Origin: JBFHIJ01 sp041596515
Lineage (GTDB): Bacteria > Bacteroidota > Ignavibacteria > Kapaibacteriales > UBA2268
Reading direction: 5' to 3'
Length of the DNA stretch: 36,165 nucleotides
Assembly (NCBI GenBank): GCA_041596515.1
Contig: JBFHIJ010000029.1
Span: 1-36,165, forward strand
Shown here: in pieces, positions 15,241-24,696 of the stretch
How positions within the stretch are numbered: the first letter of the stretch is position 1
How the letters are laid out: each line of letters opens with the position of its first letter
Made by a program: the position numbers and the translations under genes
Notes under the pieces: model-generated
Told to the model about the DNA's origin: nothing
The model's input: only the letters and a program-made list of their open reading frames with translations
The model's database searches: none

Positions 15241-16880
15241 TACATTCTTTCAGGAGCCGAAACACCTAATATCTTTAATCCATTATACATGGTATATTTA
15301 GTGATTTCTAATAGCTTGATTCTAGCTTGCATTAAACCTGATTCTACACCAATAATTCTACAGTCATGGTAAAACAAGTGGAAATCAGAAGCAAGTTTTC
15401 TTAGGTAATCTGCCATTATATGCGGTTCAAATTTATTTGCTGCAGTTTGAATTGTCTTTTCAAAGTTCATCAATGTTTTGATTAGATTTTTCTCGTTTTG
15501 ATGAACGAGTAATTGTAAATCTGCTTGGGTTTCTACAGCAATCTCATTCTCTTTTAATTTTTCAAAAATAGAAGATATCCTAGCATGCGCATACTGCAAA
15601 TAAAACACAGGATTTTTATCACTCTGCTCTTTTGCCAGTGACAAATCAAACTCCAAGTGAGTCTGAATGCCTCTCATGAGCAAGAAGAATCTAACAACGT
15701 CCTCTCCTACTTCATCAAGCAAGTCATCTAATGTATAAGATTTTCCTGTTCGTTTCGACATCTTTACTTGCTGTCCATTTTCAGTCAAAGTAACAAACTG
15801 ATGCAATAAGACATTTACTTTTTCCGGATTGTAACCTAAAGCTTTTACCCCTGACAACACATCCGGTACAGTTGCTATATGGTCAGCACCAAAAACATCT
15901 ATCATAAGGTCAAATCCACGTCTGAATTTTTCTCTGTGGTAAGCCATATCAGGTAATCTGTAAGTTGGCTCGCCGGAGGATTTGACGATAACTCGGTCAT
16001 CTTCCTGACCTAATTCAGAAAGCTTCATCCATAAAGCGCCATCTTTTTCGTAAGCAAGATTGTGTTCTTTAAAGTATTCTATAATTTCTGCAATTTTACC
16101 TTCTTCATACAAAGAATTTTCGTTATAGTATACATCTTGGATGATATTCATTCTGTTCAGAGTTGCTTTGATTTTAGCAAAGCACCATTTTTCTCCAAGC
16201 TCTTTGAAGAGTTTTAAGTTTTCAGGAGTGGGGTCAGTATAACCTTCACCATACTTTTCAAAAAATTCTTGTGCTATAATTTTTACATAAGCACCATGAT
16301 AAGCGTCATCGAACATTGGATAAGAAGGATCTTTCAACTGCATATATCTTGCATGTATAGATTTAGCAAGATTATTCATCTGGTTGCCGGCATTATTAAA
16401 GTAATACTCTCTGGTTACTTCGTAACCACACCATTCATAAAGATTTGCAACTGAATCACCAATGCAGGCATTACGTCCATGCCCCAAATGCAATAAGCCT
16501 GTTGGGTTAGCACTAACGTATTCCACATTTACTTTAGTACCTTTACCGATGGATAACTTACCATAGTCAGCACCTTTCTTCAGCATATTATCTAACTGCA
16601 AAGAAAAGAAATTTTCCGAAAACTTGATATTGATAAACCCGGCTCCGGCAATAGATACCTCCACAATAATATCATTATCATAGTCAAGATTATCTACAAT
16701 GTCCTGAGCAATCACACGAGGAGCTTTCTTTAATACTCTTGCAAGTTGCATAGCTATATTAGTAGAAAGGTCGCCATGATCTTTATTTTTAGGAATTTCA
16801 AATATAATATCGCCTTCAAATTCAACACCCAATTTGTTAAGAGTCTTTTGAAAAATTGGTAAAGCATATTCCTGATACAT
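15240..16880 (-). CDS. argS: Arginyl-tRNA synthetase
   Basis: The class I synthetase charges tRNA-Arg. At 546 residues it has the usual length. The N-terminal Add-1 domain (residues 1-110) is followed by the catalytic core with VEYVSANPTGLLHLGHGRN, the HIGH-type motif at 131-134 (HLGH), and the KMSK loop at 373-376 (QVKMSKRTGKSYTLDD). A DALR anticodon-binding domain follows (FYLQYAHARISSI; FHLFYHDCRIIG). It starts directly beside the rsfS stop (adjacent, no gap), so both are on one minus-strand transcript. Confidence 0.96.
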   Translation of the reverse strand: MYQEYALPIFQKTLNKLGVEFEGDIIFEIPKNKDHGDLSTNIAMQLARVLKKAPRVIAQDIVDNLDYDNDIIVEVSIAGAGFINIKFSENFFSLQLDNMLKKGADYGKLSIGKGTKVNVEYVSANPTGLLHLGHGRNACIGDSVANLYEWCGYEVTREYYFNNAGNQMNNLAKSIHARYMQLKDPSYPMFDDAYHGAYVKIIAQEFFEKYGEGYTDPTPENLKLFKELGEKWCFAKIKATLNRMNIIQDVYYNENSLYEEGKIAEIIEYFKEHNLAYEKDGALWMKLSELGQEDDRVIVKSSGEPTYRLPDMAYHREKFRRGFDLMIDVFGADHIATVPDVLSGVKALGYNPEKVNVLLHQFVTLTENGQQVKMSKRTGKSYTLDDLLDEVGEDVVRFFLLMRGIQTHLEFDLSLAKEQSDKNPVFYLQYAHARISSIFEKLKENEIAVETQADLQLLVHQNEKNLIKTLMNFEKTIQTAANKFEPHIMADYLRKLASDFHLFYHDCRIIGVESGLMQARIKLLEITKYTMYNGLKILGVSAPERM

Positions 16881-17321
16881 TTATTCTTCGTCCCATTCTC
16901 TTTTGTTAAAAATGTAGCTTATTTCATCGAACTTAACTACTCTCGGTTCCCCTTTTTCGTTAAGTTTGTAGAATTTTGCATCTGCCCAAAGCTTCTCTAT
17001 AGCGTAGTAAGAACGCATTTTATTGAGCATAATATGCATCATCACATCAAAGAAATCGAGTATGACCCATTCTGCATTCGATAAGCCTTCCTCTTTTGGT
17101 CTATCTAAGCCAATATTTCTGGATGAGCGAACTATACTGTCAGCTATAGCTCTGACTTGAATGTCAGAGTCACACGAACATAGCACAAAATATTCTGCAG
17201 GTGAGGATTCTAAAGCGGTTAAATCCATTAAAATAACATCTTTAGCGATTTTGTCTTCTGCAAGCCTAGCACAAAATGTAGCTAAGCCTTTAGAGCTTCT
17301 TGGTTTTACTATTTTAGCCAA
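16881..17321 (-). CDS. rsfS: Ribosomal silencing factor RsfS
   Basis: RsfS (YbeB/Iojap) binds ribosomal protein uL14 and blocks subunit joining when nutrients are scarce. The 146-residue protein shows the family pattern: an alpha-helical start, DVILMDLTALESSPAEYFVLCS, the DIQVRAIADSI helix, then EWVILDFFDVMMHIM and YAIEKLWADAKF. The final LNEKGEPRVVKFDEISYI is an extension beyond the core. In many genomes it is next to a LytR C-terminal domain protein, as here (upstream, same strand, 82 bases away). Confidence 0.93.
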   Translation of the reverse strand: MAKIVKPRSSKGLATFCARLAEDKIAKDVILMDLTALESSPAEYFVLCSCDSDIQVRAIADSIVRSSRNIGLDRPKEEGLSNAEWVILDFFDVMMHIMLNKMRSYYAIEKLWADAKFYKLNEKGEPRVVKFDEISYIFNKREWDEE

Positions 17322-17403
17322 AGTTTTTCCGATAATATACTTTTATAACAACTTAATTTGACATAGCAAAATAAGCATTAAATATTGAAGCTAAAAATAA
17401 TAT

Positions 17404-17874
17404 TTATTTAAACAAGCTAAGGTTTTTATAGTCATTGCCTAAAATCACTGTTGCATGTAGATAGACTTCAGGTTCCTGAGCATCTATAATGCTCTCATCA
17501 CCCAATCCTAAAGCGTAAGCTATTTTGCGAGCATTTTTATCATCAGTGCTTCTATTGATTACAATTGTTTTATCTAAATCCTCCTCAGAGTTCCCAATTT
17601 CAACCACATCAAAGCCCTTAGTACGAAGATATTCTTTTGTCTGACCGGCTAATCCGTTTACAGCGCAACCGTTTAAAATGTTGAGTTGCACAATATTTTC
17701 AAGAGCATATTTTTCATAATCATCACTCAATGACTCTGTGTCTGGTGAATTTACCACATTGCGTATGATAAATGAACTTAACATAGTTAATACTACTATA
17801 CCTAAGATAGACATCCAAAATGTTTGTAAAATTTGTTGTCTGGAAATTCTGCTTAGCAATTCACGTATATTCAT
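17404..17874 (-). CDS. Membrane-anchored LytR C-terminal domain protein
   Basis: The 156-residue protein has one N-terminal transmembrane helix at about 17-39 (TFWMSILGIVVLTMLSSFII) and then a LytR_C domain from about residue 60 (VQLNILNGCAVNGLAGQTKE; YLRTKGFDVVEIGNS; then TIVINRS..KNARKIAYALG). In LytR-CpsA-Psr proteins this domain sits behind the phosphotransferase domain, which is absent here, so this is the stand-alone form found beside rsfS in several FCB genomes. It would face the periplasm. Role unknown, probably in the envelope. Confidence 0.82.
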   Translation of the reverse strand: MNIRELLSRISRQQILQTFWMSILGIVVLTMLSSFIIRNVVNSPDTESLSDDYEKYALENIVQLNILNGCAVNGLAGQTKEYLRTKGFDVVEIGNSEEDLDKTIVINRSTDDKNARKIAYALGLGDESIIDAQEPEVYLHATVILGNDYKNLSLFK

Positions 17875-17935
17875 ATTATATTGGATTTAAGAGTGAAACA
17901 TCAGTGTAGTTTATTTATCAATAACTGAGCCAATT

Positions 17936-19183
17936 ATGCATATTTTAAAATCTACAGTATTAAATCCTATTGACTATGAGACTGTAAAAGTAACAGAAAA
18001 TGCAGGTATACTAGTAAAATCCGGCAATATTCTAGATTTTGATTATTTTGAGAATATTTGTAAAGATTATCCTTCTGCTGAAATTGTTGATTATTCTGAT
18101 AGTGTGATTACTCCCGGATTTATAGACTTACATACCCACATCCCTCAACTGCCGGCTATAGGAATTGGAAAAGGTGGACTGCTCCCCTGGCTTAAAAACA
18201 ACATATTTCCGTTAGAAAAGAAATTCGCAGACTATGAATATGCTTTTAAATTGTCAGAATACTTTTTTAAAACTGCGATTTCACTTGGTACCACCACTAT
18301 CGTTGCTTTCAGCTCCTTGCATAAATCAGGAACTCTAGCGGCAATTGATGCGGCTAATAATTCAGATATAAATGCATATATCGGGAAAGTTATGATGGAT
18401 TTGGGCCATGAAAACTATTTAGATAGCATTGAAAACAATATCAACGATACAATTAACCTGATTGACTATGTAAACAATCTTACTAATAACTCTATAGAAT
18501 ATATCATTACGCCAAGATATGCAGGTTCTTGTTCATTAGATTTGCTCTGCGAATCTGCAAAGCTTGCTAAAGAGTACCAACTATCTATCCAAACTCATCT
18601 CGCAGAAAACACTCAAGAATTAGACTATATAGCCACGTTGCATCCATATTGCAAATCTTATACAGATGTTTACAGAAAAGCCGGTATACTTGATTGTAAT
18701 GTCTTATTTGCACATTGTATATATACATCTGATGCTGAAATTGAAATGCTTAAAGAATCAAATGCAAATATTATACACTGCCCTTCTTCAAATAGATATT
18801 TAATGAGTGGTCGCATGAATTTTGAAAAATATTTAAATGCCGATTTAAATATTGGACTTGGCACTGATGTTGCCGCAGGGTATAGTCTTTCTGTATCTAA
18901 TGAAATGCGAGAAGCTCTTGAAACTTCCGGAGATATATTTGCTATTGATTTACAGTGTAAACAACTTAAAGCTGAAAGTGCATTTTTTGCATCTACATTA
19001 GGTGCAGCCAACATTCTAAAAAATAATAAAATAGGCAAGATAGAATCCGGGAGAAATGCAGATTTGATTGTGCACAATGTCTTTGATAAGTCAAAACACG
19101 ATACTCTTCTTCATCAGATTATCTATGGAAATTCAACAATCCAAAAAGTTATCATAAAGGGAGAAGTCAAATTTAGTCTTTAA
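17936..19183 (+). CDS. Guanine-deaminase-like amidohydrolase
   Basis: The 415-residue TIM-barrel metal-dependent hydrolase belongs to the guanine deaminase/chlorohydrolase branch. Zinc ligands are visible: H66 and H68 (GFIDLHTHIPQLP), H221 (QTHLAEN), H260 (LFAHCIY) and D311 (GLGTDVAAG). The guanine deaminase pattern HIPQ, SYTDVYRKAGIL, and HCPSSNRYLMSG fits the guanine-to-xanthine enzyme. Neighbours give no purine context, so other aminohydrolases of the group are possible. There is no signal peptide. The stop codon region overlaps that of the convergent sigma-factor gene by 11 bases. Confidence 0.82.
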   Translation: MHILKSTVLNPIDYETVKVTENAGILVKSGNILDFDYFENICKDYPSAEIVDYSDSVITPGFIDLHTHIPQLPAIGIGKGGLLPWLKNNIFPLEKKFADYEYAFKLSEYFFKTAISLGTTTIVAFSSLHKSGTLAAIDAANNSDINAYIGKVMMDLGHENYLDSIENNINDTINLIDYVNNLTNNSIEYIITPRYAGSCSLDLLCESAKLAKEYQLSIQTHLAENTQELDYIATLHPYCKSYTDVYRKAGILDCNVLFAHCIYTSDAEIEMLKESNANIIHCPSSNRYLMSGRMNFEKYLNADLNIGLGTDVAAGYSLSVSNEMREALETSGDIFAIDLQCKQLKAESAFFASTLGAANILKNNKIGKIESGRNADLIVHNVFDKSKHDTLLHQIIYGNSTIQKVIIKGEVKFSL

Positions 19184-19784
19184 AAAGATATATTTTTTTT
19201 CTAAGCTCTTCAAGCAAAAGTTTGCGGGCTCTAAAAAGATGTGCCTTAACTGTTCCCAATGGTAAGTCCAGCATCTCTGCAATATTTTTATAGTCCATTT
19301 CTTTCTCGTGGCGTAATTTTATTATCTCACGATAGTTTTCCGGTAGGTTTTCTATTGCTTCTCTTAAAGCTTCCAGCTTTTCTTTCGACAAAACTGAGTC
19401 ATCAGGCATATAAGTTTTATCTTCAATTTCAAAGAAGTGATTATCTTCGCTATTGCCAATTGGTTTATCTATAGAGATAGTAGGAAATCTTTTTTTACGC
19501 AAGAAATCAATACAAGTATTCGAAGCTATTCTATAAAGCCAGGCAGAAAAGGAATAACCGAATTGGAAGCTAGCGAGTGCATTATATGCCTTTATAAACG
19601 ACTCTTGGGTTAAGTCATCTACATCATCCTCATTTTGCACCATTTTACGAATAAGGGCAGCAATAATCCTCTTATATTTCTTTTGAAGGAAATCATAAGC
19701 CGCGTGGTCTCCATCTAGTACTTTTCGTATAGCCTGGAAGTCTTCTTCTTGATTTTGCTTTTGTTGTTGTGTCTTTGTAGCCAT
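19173..19784 (-). CDS. ECF-type RNA polymerase sigma factor
   Basis: The 203-residue protein has sigma-70 region 2 (FLQKKYKRIIAALIRKM, DDVDDLTQESFIKAYNAL, FSAWLYRIASNTCIDFLRKK) and region 4 (LPENYREIIKLRHEKEMDYK followed by NIAEMLDLPLGTVKAHLFRARKLL). It has no region 1 or 3, as in ECF sigmas of the RpoE/SigW type. The low-complexity Gln/Glu/Asp start (TKTQQQKQNQEEDFQAI) precedes region 2. No anti-sigma factor gene is adjacent, so its control is unknown. Its 3' end overlaps the amidohydrolase gene tail to tail. Confidence 0.93.
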   Translation of the reverse strand: MATKTQQQKQNQEEDFQAIRKVLDGDHAAYDFLQKKYKRIIAALIRKMVQNEDDVDDLTQESFIKAYNALASFQFGYSFSAWLYRIASNTCIDFLRKKRFPTISIDKPIGNSEDNHFFEIEDKTYMPDDSVLSKEKLEALREAIENLPENYREIIKLRHEKEMDYKNIAEMLDLPLGTVKAHLFRARKLLLEELRKKIYLFKD

Positions 19785-19860
19785 ATAAAAAACTCAATTG
19801 CACATTCCTACTTTGCCAAATTTACTAACAATTAAAATTTCTTACAAACTGTAATTTCAA

Positions 19861-21591
19861 TTATTGAATAATAGGCAAAGATATTACGATTTTTGAGCCT
19901 ATTTTGTAGTCATAATCTACATAAATATTGCCACCATGTAACTGGATTATATGTTTTACGATAGATAGTCCTAAACCAGTCCCTCCTACTTTACGAGAGC
20001 GTGATTTATCTACTCTGTAGAATCTTTCAAATACTCTGTCTTTATCTTCATCAGGAATGCCAACTCCGGTATCTTCTATTTCAATTATCACATTTTTTTC
20101 TTTTTTGAAAATATTTATATCTATTTTTCCTTCTTCGGTATATTTGATAGCATTATCAATCAAATTAACAAAGACTTGCTCGATTTTAAAATTATCTATT
20201 ATCAAATCAGGGAAATTTTCTTCTATATTTACATTGTATTCTAATTTCTTTTCTTGTAGTTTAGGATCGAATATTTTAGATACATTACTGATAAGATTGC
20301 TAATATTTACCTGACTTTTCATAAGAGTTTTGTTTACATTCTCTAACTCACTAAGCATCATCAAGTCTTGAACTATATTGATTAAACGATCTGTATGTCG
20401 TTTAATAATATCTACATATCTCTTACTTGTATCTTCTTGAACTTCATCCTCCAGAGTTTCCACAAATCCTTTAATAGCAGTCAGTGGCGTACGTAATTCG
20501 TGTGATACGTTAGTAACAAAATCTTTTTTCAAAAGCTCTAACTCTTTTGCTTTTGTAATATCTCGAAGCAGAAATACAATCTCATTTTTAGATTCAATGA
20601 AGCTGGCACTTATAGCATAAAATTTATCAGCTATTTCTAGGTCTTTTTGGACTGTCTTCTTTTTGTCTACTACATCTCTGAATAACGCACCAAAATTTTC
20701 TGAGTCTATAGCTTCCCAGTAAAATGCTTCGCTACAACAACTGCAGTCCAGCATATTGCAAAACGCTTTGTTAGAAAGCAATATCTTACCTTTAGTGTCA
20801 AAAACAGCTAAGCCTTCGTTAATTGAGGAAATAATAGCATCTAACTCTTCTTTTTGGCTGGTAACTTTAGAAAATAGTTCTTTTATTTTTTGAGTCATAA
20901 AATTGAAGTTATCAGACAAATCTTTTATCTCTGACTTACCATGCAGAAATACTTTAACATCAAAATCACCTGAAGCTACTTTCTGAGCAGCCATGGAAAT
21001 CTTTTGCAATGGCTTAGTGATAGACCTGGTAAAGAATAGAACTGCAAACAAAGTAATTAGTACAAATATTACCACTACTTCTAATATTTCATATAATATC
21101 TCAATGATTAAGGTATCTATTTCATCTGCATATAAAGAAACTCTACTGACACCGACTATATGATGATTATTCATTATAGGATGTGCCACATAAAGCATTC
21201 TTTCTTTCACTGTAGTAGAATATCTCAAAGTGGAACCAAAATCCTGCACAAATGCTTTTTTAATTTCAGGGCGTCCTTTGTGATTTTCCATTAATTTTGG
21301 ATTTTTCTCAGAGTCAGCCAATACCAGGCCATTCGTGTCTATTACTGTAATTCTGGTATGAATTCTCTTACCAAGATTTTTGACATACTGATCCAATCCT
21401 CCAATATCTTGCTGACTAAGATACTCAAGCAATGGCTCATGGATAGTGTTATTAAGATTGATAAGCTGGGTCGTAAGCGTATCTTTGTAGTGTGTTTTAA
21501 TTTTCTGGTATGAAAACAGCACTATAATAGCAGTCAGGCTAACTATTACTAATAGATAGCCTGAGAATATTTTTGATGATAAGAGCTTCAT
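19861..21591 (-). CDS. PhoR-like sensor histidine kinase
   Basis: The 576-residue membrane kinase has two transmembrane helices (about 7-28 and 165-188) flanking a periplasmic PhoR/Cache-like sensor (ITVIDTNGLVLADSEKNP), then HAMP, a PAS-like region (IISSINEGLAVFDTKGKILL), a HisKA domain with phosphoacceptor H364 (VSHELRTPLTAIKGF) and HATPase_c (NLIDNAIKYTEEGK, DTGVGIPDEDKDRVF, GGTGLGLSIVKHI). The PAS region holds an unusual cysteine cluster, CNMLDCSCC at about 275-285. The response-regulator stop lies just one base upstream of its start. A phosphate role is possible, but no pst or pho genes are nearby. Confidence 0.93.
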   Translation of the reverse strand: MKLLSSKIFSGYLLVIVSLTAIIVLFSYQKIKTHYKDTLTTQLINLNNTIHEPLLEYLSQQDIGGLDQYVKNLGKRIHTRITVIDTNGLVLADSEKNPKLMENHKGRPEIKKAFVQDFGSTLRYSTTVKERMLYVAHPIMNNHHIVGVSRVSLYADEIDTLIIEILYEILEVVVIFVLITLFAVLFFTRSITKPLQKISMAAQKVASGDFDVKVFLHGKSEIKDLSDNFNFMTQKIKELFSKVTSQKEELDAIISSINEGLAVFDTKGKILLSNKAFCNMLDCSCCSEAFYWEAIDSENFGALFRDVVDKKKTVQKDLEIADKFYAISASFIESKNEIVFLLRDITKAKELELLKKDFVTNVSHELRTPLTAIKGFVETLEDEVQEDTSKRYVDIIKRHTDRLINIVQDLMMLSELENVNKTLMKSQVNISNLISNVSKIFDPKLQEKKLEYNVNIEENFPDLIIDNFKIEQVFVNLIDNAIKYTEEGKIDINIFKKEKNVIIEIEDTGVGIPDEDKDRVFERFYRVDKSRSRKVGGTGLGLSIVKHIIQLHGGNIYVDYDYKIGSKIVISLPIIQ

Positions 21592-21592
21592 G

Positions 21593-22321
21593 TTATACTT
21601 CTAATTTGTAACCTACGCCACGAATATTTTTTATATATTTCCCACAGATGCCTAATTTTTCTCTAAGGTTTTTGATGTGCACATCTACCGTCCTGTCTAG
21701 AACGCCTTTGTCCTGCACTCCAAGATAGTCTAAAATCTGATCTCGAGCATACACCCAGCCTTTCCTTTCAGATAGCAATCTCAATATTCTAAATTCTGTA
21801 GATGTTAGTTCCACTTTTTCATTATCTATTCTTACTTCATATTTCTGCAAGTCGATTTCTAAGCTGTCTGATACTTTTATTTTTTGAGTTTTTATTGTAG
21901 TATTATCTCTTCTTAGCACTACTTTTACTCTTGCGACAAGCTCTCTTGGAGAAAAAGGTTTAGTGACATAATCGTCTGCTCCCAACTCCAAGCCAAGTAC
22001 CTTATCAGTTTCATCGCCTCTTGCTGTAAGCATAATAACAGGCACATTTGTAAATTTTTCTTCTTTTTTTAAAAATTTACAAATCTCAAAACCATCAGCA
22101 TCAGGAAGCATCAAATCTAAAATAAATAAATCCGGAGTATTATTGTTAATATATTTGAATAAAGAAGTTGCATCTTCAAAGGATTTTACTTTAAAACCTG
22201 CTTTGACTAAATGCAGAGAGACTAGCTCTACAATATCCGGCTCGTCATCAACTATTGCAATAAGCTTAGTGTTTCCTGACTGCAATGAAGCTAAGGGACT
22301 ATTATTAAAACTTGTAGACAT
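21593..22321 (-). CDS. PhoB/OmpR-family response regulator
   Basis: The 242-residue protein has a receiver domain (residues 20-135) with the acidic pocket DDEPD, phosphoacceptor D69 (LFILDLMLPDADG), T/A switch (MLTARG) and conserved Lys (DDYVTKPFSPREL). A winged-helix DNA-binding domain follows (TSTEFRILRLLSERKGWVYA, VDVHIKNLREKLG, IRGVGYKLEV). The extra 18 residues before the receiver (MSTSFNNSPLASLQSGNT) are unusual but in frame with a good start. It is cotranscribed with the PhoR-like kinase; a TATATTTG box lies 41 bases upstream. Confidence 0.94.
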   Translation of the reverse strand: MSTSFNNSPLASLQSGNTKLIAIVDDEPDIVELVSLHLVKAGFKVKSFEDATSLFKYINNNTPDLFILDLMLPDADGFEICKFLKKEEKFTNVPVIMLTARGDETDKVLGLELGADDYVTKPFSPRELVARVKVVLRRDNTTIKTQKIKVSDSLEIDLQKYEVRIDNEKVELTSTEFRILRLLSERKGWVYARDQILDYLGVQDKGVLDRTVDVHIKNLREKLGICGKYIKNIRGVGYKLEV

Positions 22322-22361
22322 TACCTTTTTCCTAATTTTGTAAAAAGAAATCTCACAGATA

Positions 22362-22369
22362 CAAATATA
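22362..22369 (-). promoter_or_regulatory. Candidate -7 box for the two-component operon
   Basis: Minus-strand TATATTTG matches TAnnTTTG about 41 bases before the response-regulator start, in the only intergenic stretch (97 bases) between the operon and the hydrolase gene. No clear -33 TTTG is seen. Confidence 0.35.
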
Positions 22370-22418
22370 GCTCTTCTTTGTGAAGTTTGTGTTTATTTGA
22401 TTTTTAGAACTGGTTAAA

Positions 22419-23759
22419 CTATTTTCTATTAAGCCAATTAGAGATTGCGTCTATCAATGATTTATCTACATGATTATATTTCAAATAATCCTCACGTATA
22501 GGATTAGCTAAACTTTTATGAAATATGTGATTCAAACTATCAAGTTTCATCATTGTACAGCCCTTTTTAGTACTAAAAATAGACTCCCATGTTTTCCAAT
22601 CTGTATCCGTAATTTGAAAATCATTTTTACCTTGTAGAAATAATGTAGGAATATTAACATCTTTCGCAAATTCTTCTAATTTGTAATTATCAAAATATTT
22701 CCAAAATGACCCGGGTAAACCAAATGGCAAATCTTTAGGTAGTATTCTATCATTTTGTAAAACAATTTTTGAATTATTTACTTGCGTAGTAAATGCTTTT
22801 ATACTTTTTGCTTCGTTATCATCTATCTTTCCATCCAAGTTAGCAAAATACTGATACTGGTCTAGCATTGCTTCAGCAATATTTCTACCTAATGGGGCTA
22901 AAAATATTGCACCTGCCAGCTTGTCATATTTTTTTAATACTCTCGGCAATAAATAACCACCCAGACTATGACCTGCTACATATATTCTATTATTATTTAC
23001 CAAACCGGACACATGAAGCTTATTAATTGCAGCCAGTACATCGTCGACTATTACATCATCAAAATCTAAGTCAATTTGTTTTTCTACTTTATTTTTATAG
23101 GTATATGTACGTTTGTCATATCTAAAAACTGCTGTCCCATTGCTTGCCAATCCCCACGCTATATCTTTAAATATTTTGTTTTTTCCTAGTGTCAAATCCC
23201 TATCATGAGAACCAAAACCCGGCACTAAAATTACTAACGGAGCATTGCCTATTACATTTTTAGGAATAGTTAGTGTGCCTTCTAACTCCCATTCACTATC
23301 TCCAAAGCTTATATTTTGTTCGTAAAAAAGTGAGGTATCTGCATAATTAGGTGTTTTGTAAAAATCACTTTTTTTGTTTGCCTGAGTGAAAAATATCCCC
23401 GCAATATGATTTGTAGAATCATAAGTTATTTTTCCGCTAACGTCTTGATTGATAAATCCAATTGTCAAATCCACCATCCACATCTTATCATTGGGTAGTA
23501 GCTGAGCTGATTTTATTATTTCAAATTTACCATAATTCTTTTCGAGCTTATTCCAAATTACTTCAAGAGTTTCAGTAGTAAATTGTTTAGTCATATTTTC
23601 GTCAAATCTAGCATATAACGAGTCATACTTTGCTTCCACAAATAATCTTAAAGCATCTTTTGCTTCTCTTATGTACATAAAATCAGGCTCTTTAGCTTTT
23701 CCTGCTATAGCTGCAAACAAAATAAAAAACATAGCCAAAATAAATCTTAACTTAGTCAT
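22419..23759 (-). CDS. Secreted alpha/beta hydrolase with N-terminal DUF3887-like domain
   Basis: The 446-residue protein has a signal peptide (MTKLRFILAMFFILFAAIAG) and a DUF3887-like helical/beta domain over about residues 27-130 (FVEAKYDSLYARFDENMTKQ), then an alpha/beta hydrolase domain with an oxyanion segment VPGFGSHDRD, the nucleophile elbow GHSLGG (S265), and a late His (LNHIFH). Substrate unknown; related proteins are annotated as esterases or peptidases. It overlaps miaA by eight bases and ends the phoH operon, although the enzymes upstream are housekeeping. Confidence 0.82.
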   Translation of the reverse strand: MTKLRFILAMFFILFAAIAGKAKEPDFMYIREAKDALRLFVEAKYDSLYARFDENMTKQFTTETLEVIWNKLEKNYGKFEIIKSAQLLPNDKMWMVDLTIGFINQDVSGKITYDSTNHIAGIFFTQANKKSDFYKTPNYADTSLFYEQNISFGDSEWELEGTLTIPKNVIGNAPLVILVPGFGSHDRDLTLGKNKIFKDIAWGLASNGTAVFRYDKRTYTYKNKVEKQIDLDFDDVIVDDVLAAINKLHVSGLVNNNRIYVAGHSLGGYLLPRVLKKYDKLAGAIFLAPLGRNIAEAMLDQYQYFANLDGKIDDNEAKSIKAFTTQVNNSKIVLQNDRILPKDLPFGLPGSFWKYFDNYKLEEFAKDVNIPTLFLQGKNDFQITDTDWKTWESIFSTKKGCTMMKLDSLNHIFHKSLANPIREDYLKYNHVDKSLIDAISNWLNRK

Positions 23760-24696
23760 CCATAGCTCCGATTGTTTTATTTATAATTTCTTTAGCATTT
23801 TCTACTAACTTACTATCAGTTGCATCTAGATAATTTACATTGTGGATTCGTCTATTCCAAGTGAGTTGCCTTTTAGCATATCTTCTGGTATTTTTTTTCA
23901 TTTCTTCCATTGCACCTTCTTTACTGAGTTTACCTTCCAGATAAGAAATACATTCTTTGTAGCCAACAGTATTTAAGGCATTAAGTGATTTATCATAACC
24001 CATACCTAACACTGTCTCAGTCTCTTCGATAAGTCCCTGCTTCCACATTAACTCAGTTCGCAAATTAATCCGCTCATATATAATCTTTCTGTCCCAATCC
24101 AATGCCAGATATATTGGATAAAATATATCTTTAATTTTATCTTCCTGATGAGCTTCTGAAAATAGTTTACCTTCAGAATAGTAAAATTCTAATGCTCTAA
24201 TAATACGTCTTGAGTTTTTATCTGCATATTTCAAAGCAGAAGCCGGATCAATTCTTTGCAGTTCCTCGAATAAATATTCCTTACCATGCTCACTTAACTT
24301 TACAGAAAGCTCGTGCCTGATTTGCTTTGTTTTTTCTGATTTATTATCTCCGAATAGGCCTTCTACAAGGGCTTTAACATATAAACCGGAACCACCTGCT
24401 ATAATAGGTATTTTTTGCAAGACATTTAAAGTATGGATAATTTGCGTAGCATCATCTTCAAATATTCCGGCACTATAGTCTATTTCAGGACTTAAAAAAT
24501 CAATTAAGTGGTGCTTTACACCTTGCATTTCCTGCTCGGTTGGCTTTGCAGTACCAATACTCAAATACTTATATATTTGCCTGGAATCTGAAGATATTAC
24601 TTCTGTTTTGTATGTTTTGGCAAGTTCGACAGCGAGATTTGTTTTGCCTGATGCAGTAGGCCCAATAACTATAATCAATGGTATTTTTTTCAACAT
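23752..24696 (-). CDS. miaA: tRNA dimethylallyltransferase MiaA
   Basis: MiaA adds dimethylallyl to N6 of A37 in UNN-decoding tRNAs. The 314-residue protein has the P-loop GPTASGKTNLAVELA (12-26), the substrate motif SSDSRQIYKYLSIGTAKPT, VKHHLIDF, the GGSGLYVKALVEGL signature, and the late tRNA-binding TRRYAKRQLTWNRR. Start and stop codons overlap both neighbours (one base with pcm, eight with the hydrolase). Confidence 0.95.
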   Translation of the reverse strand: MLKKIPLIIVIGPTASGKTNLAVELAKTYKTEVISSDSRQIYKYLSIGTAKPTEQEMQGVKHHLIDFLSPEIDYSAGIFEDDATQIIHTLNVLQKIPIIAGGSGLYVKALVEGLFGDNKSEKTKQIRHELSVKLSEHGKEYLFEELQRIDPASALKYADKNSRRIIRALEFYYSEGKLFSEAHQEDKIKDIFYPIYLALDWDRKIIYERINLRTELMWKQGLIEETETVLGMGYDKSLNALNTVGYKECISYLEGKLSKEGAMEEMKKNTRRYAKRQLTWNRRIHNVNYLDATDSKLVENAKEIINKTIGAMDD

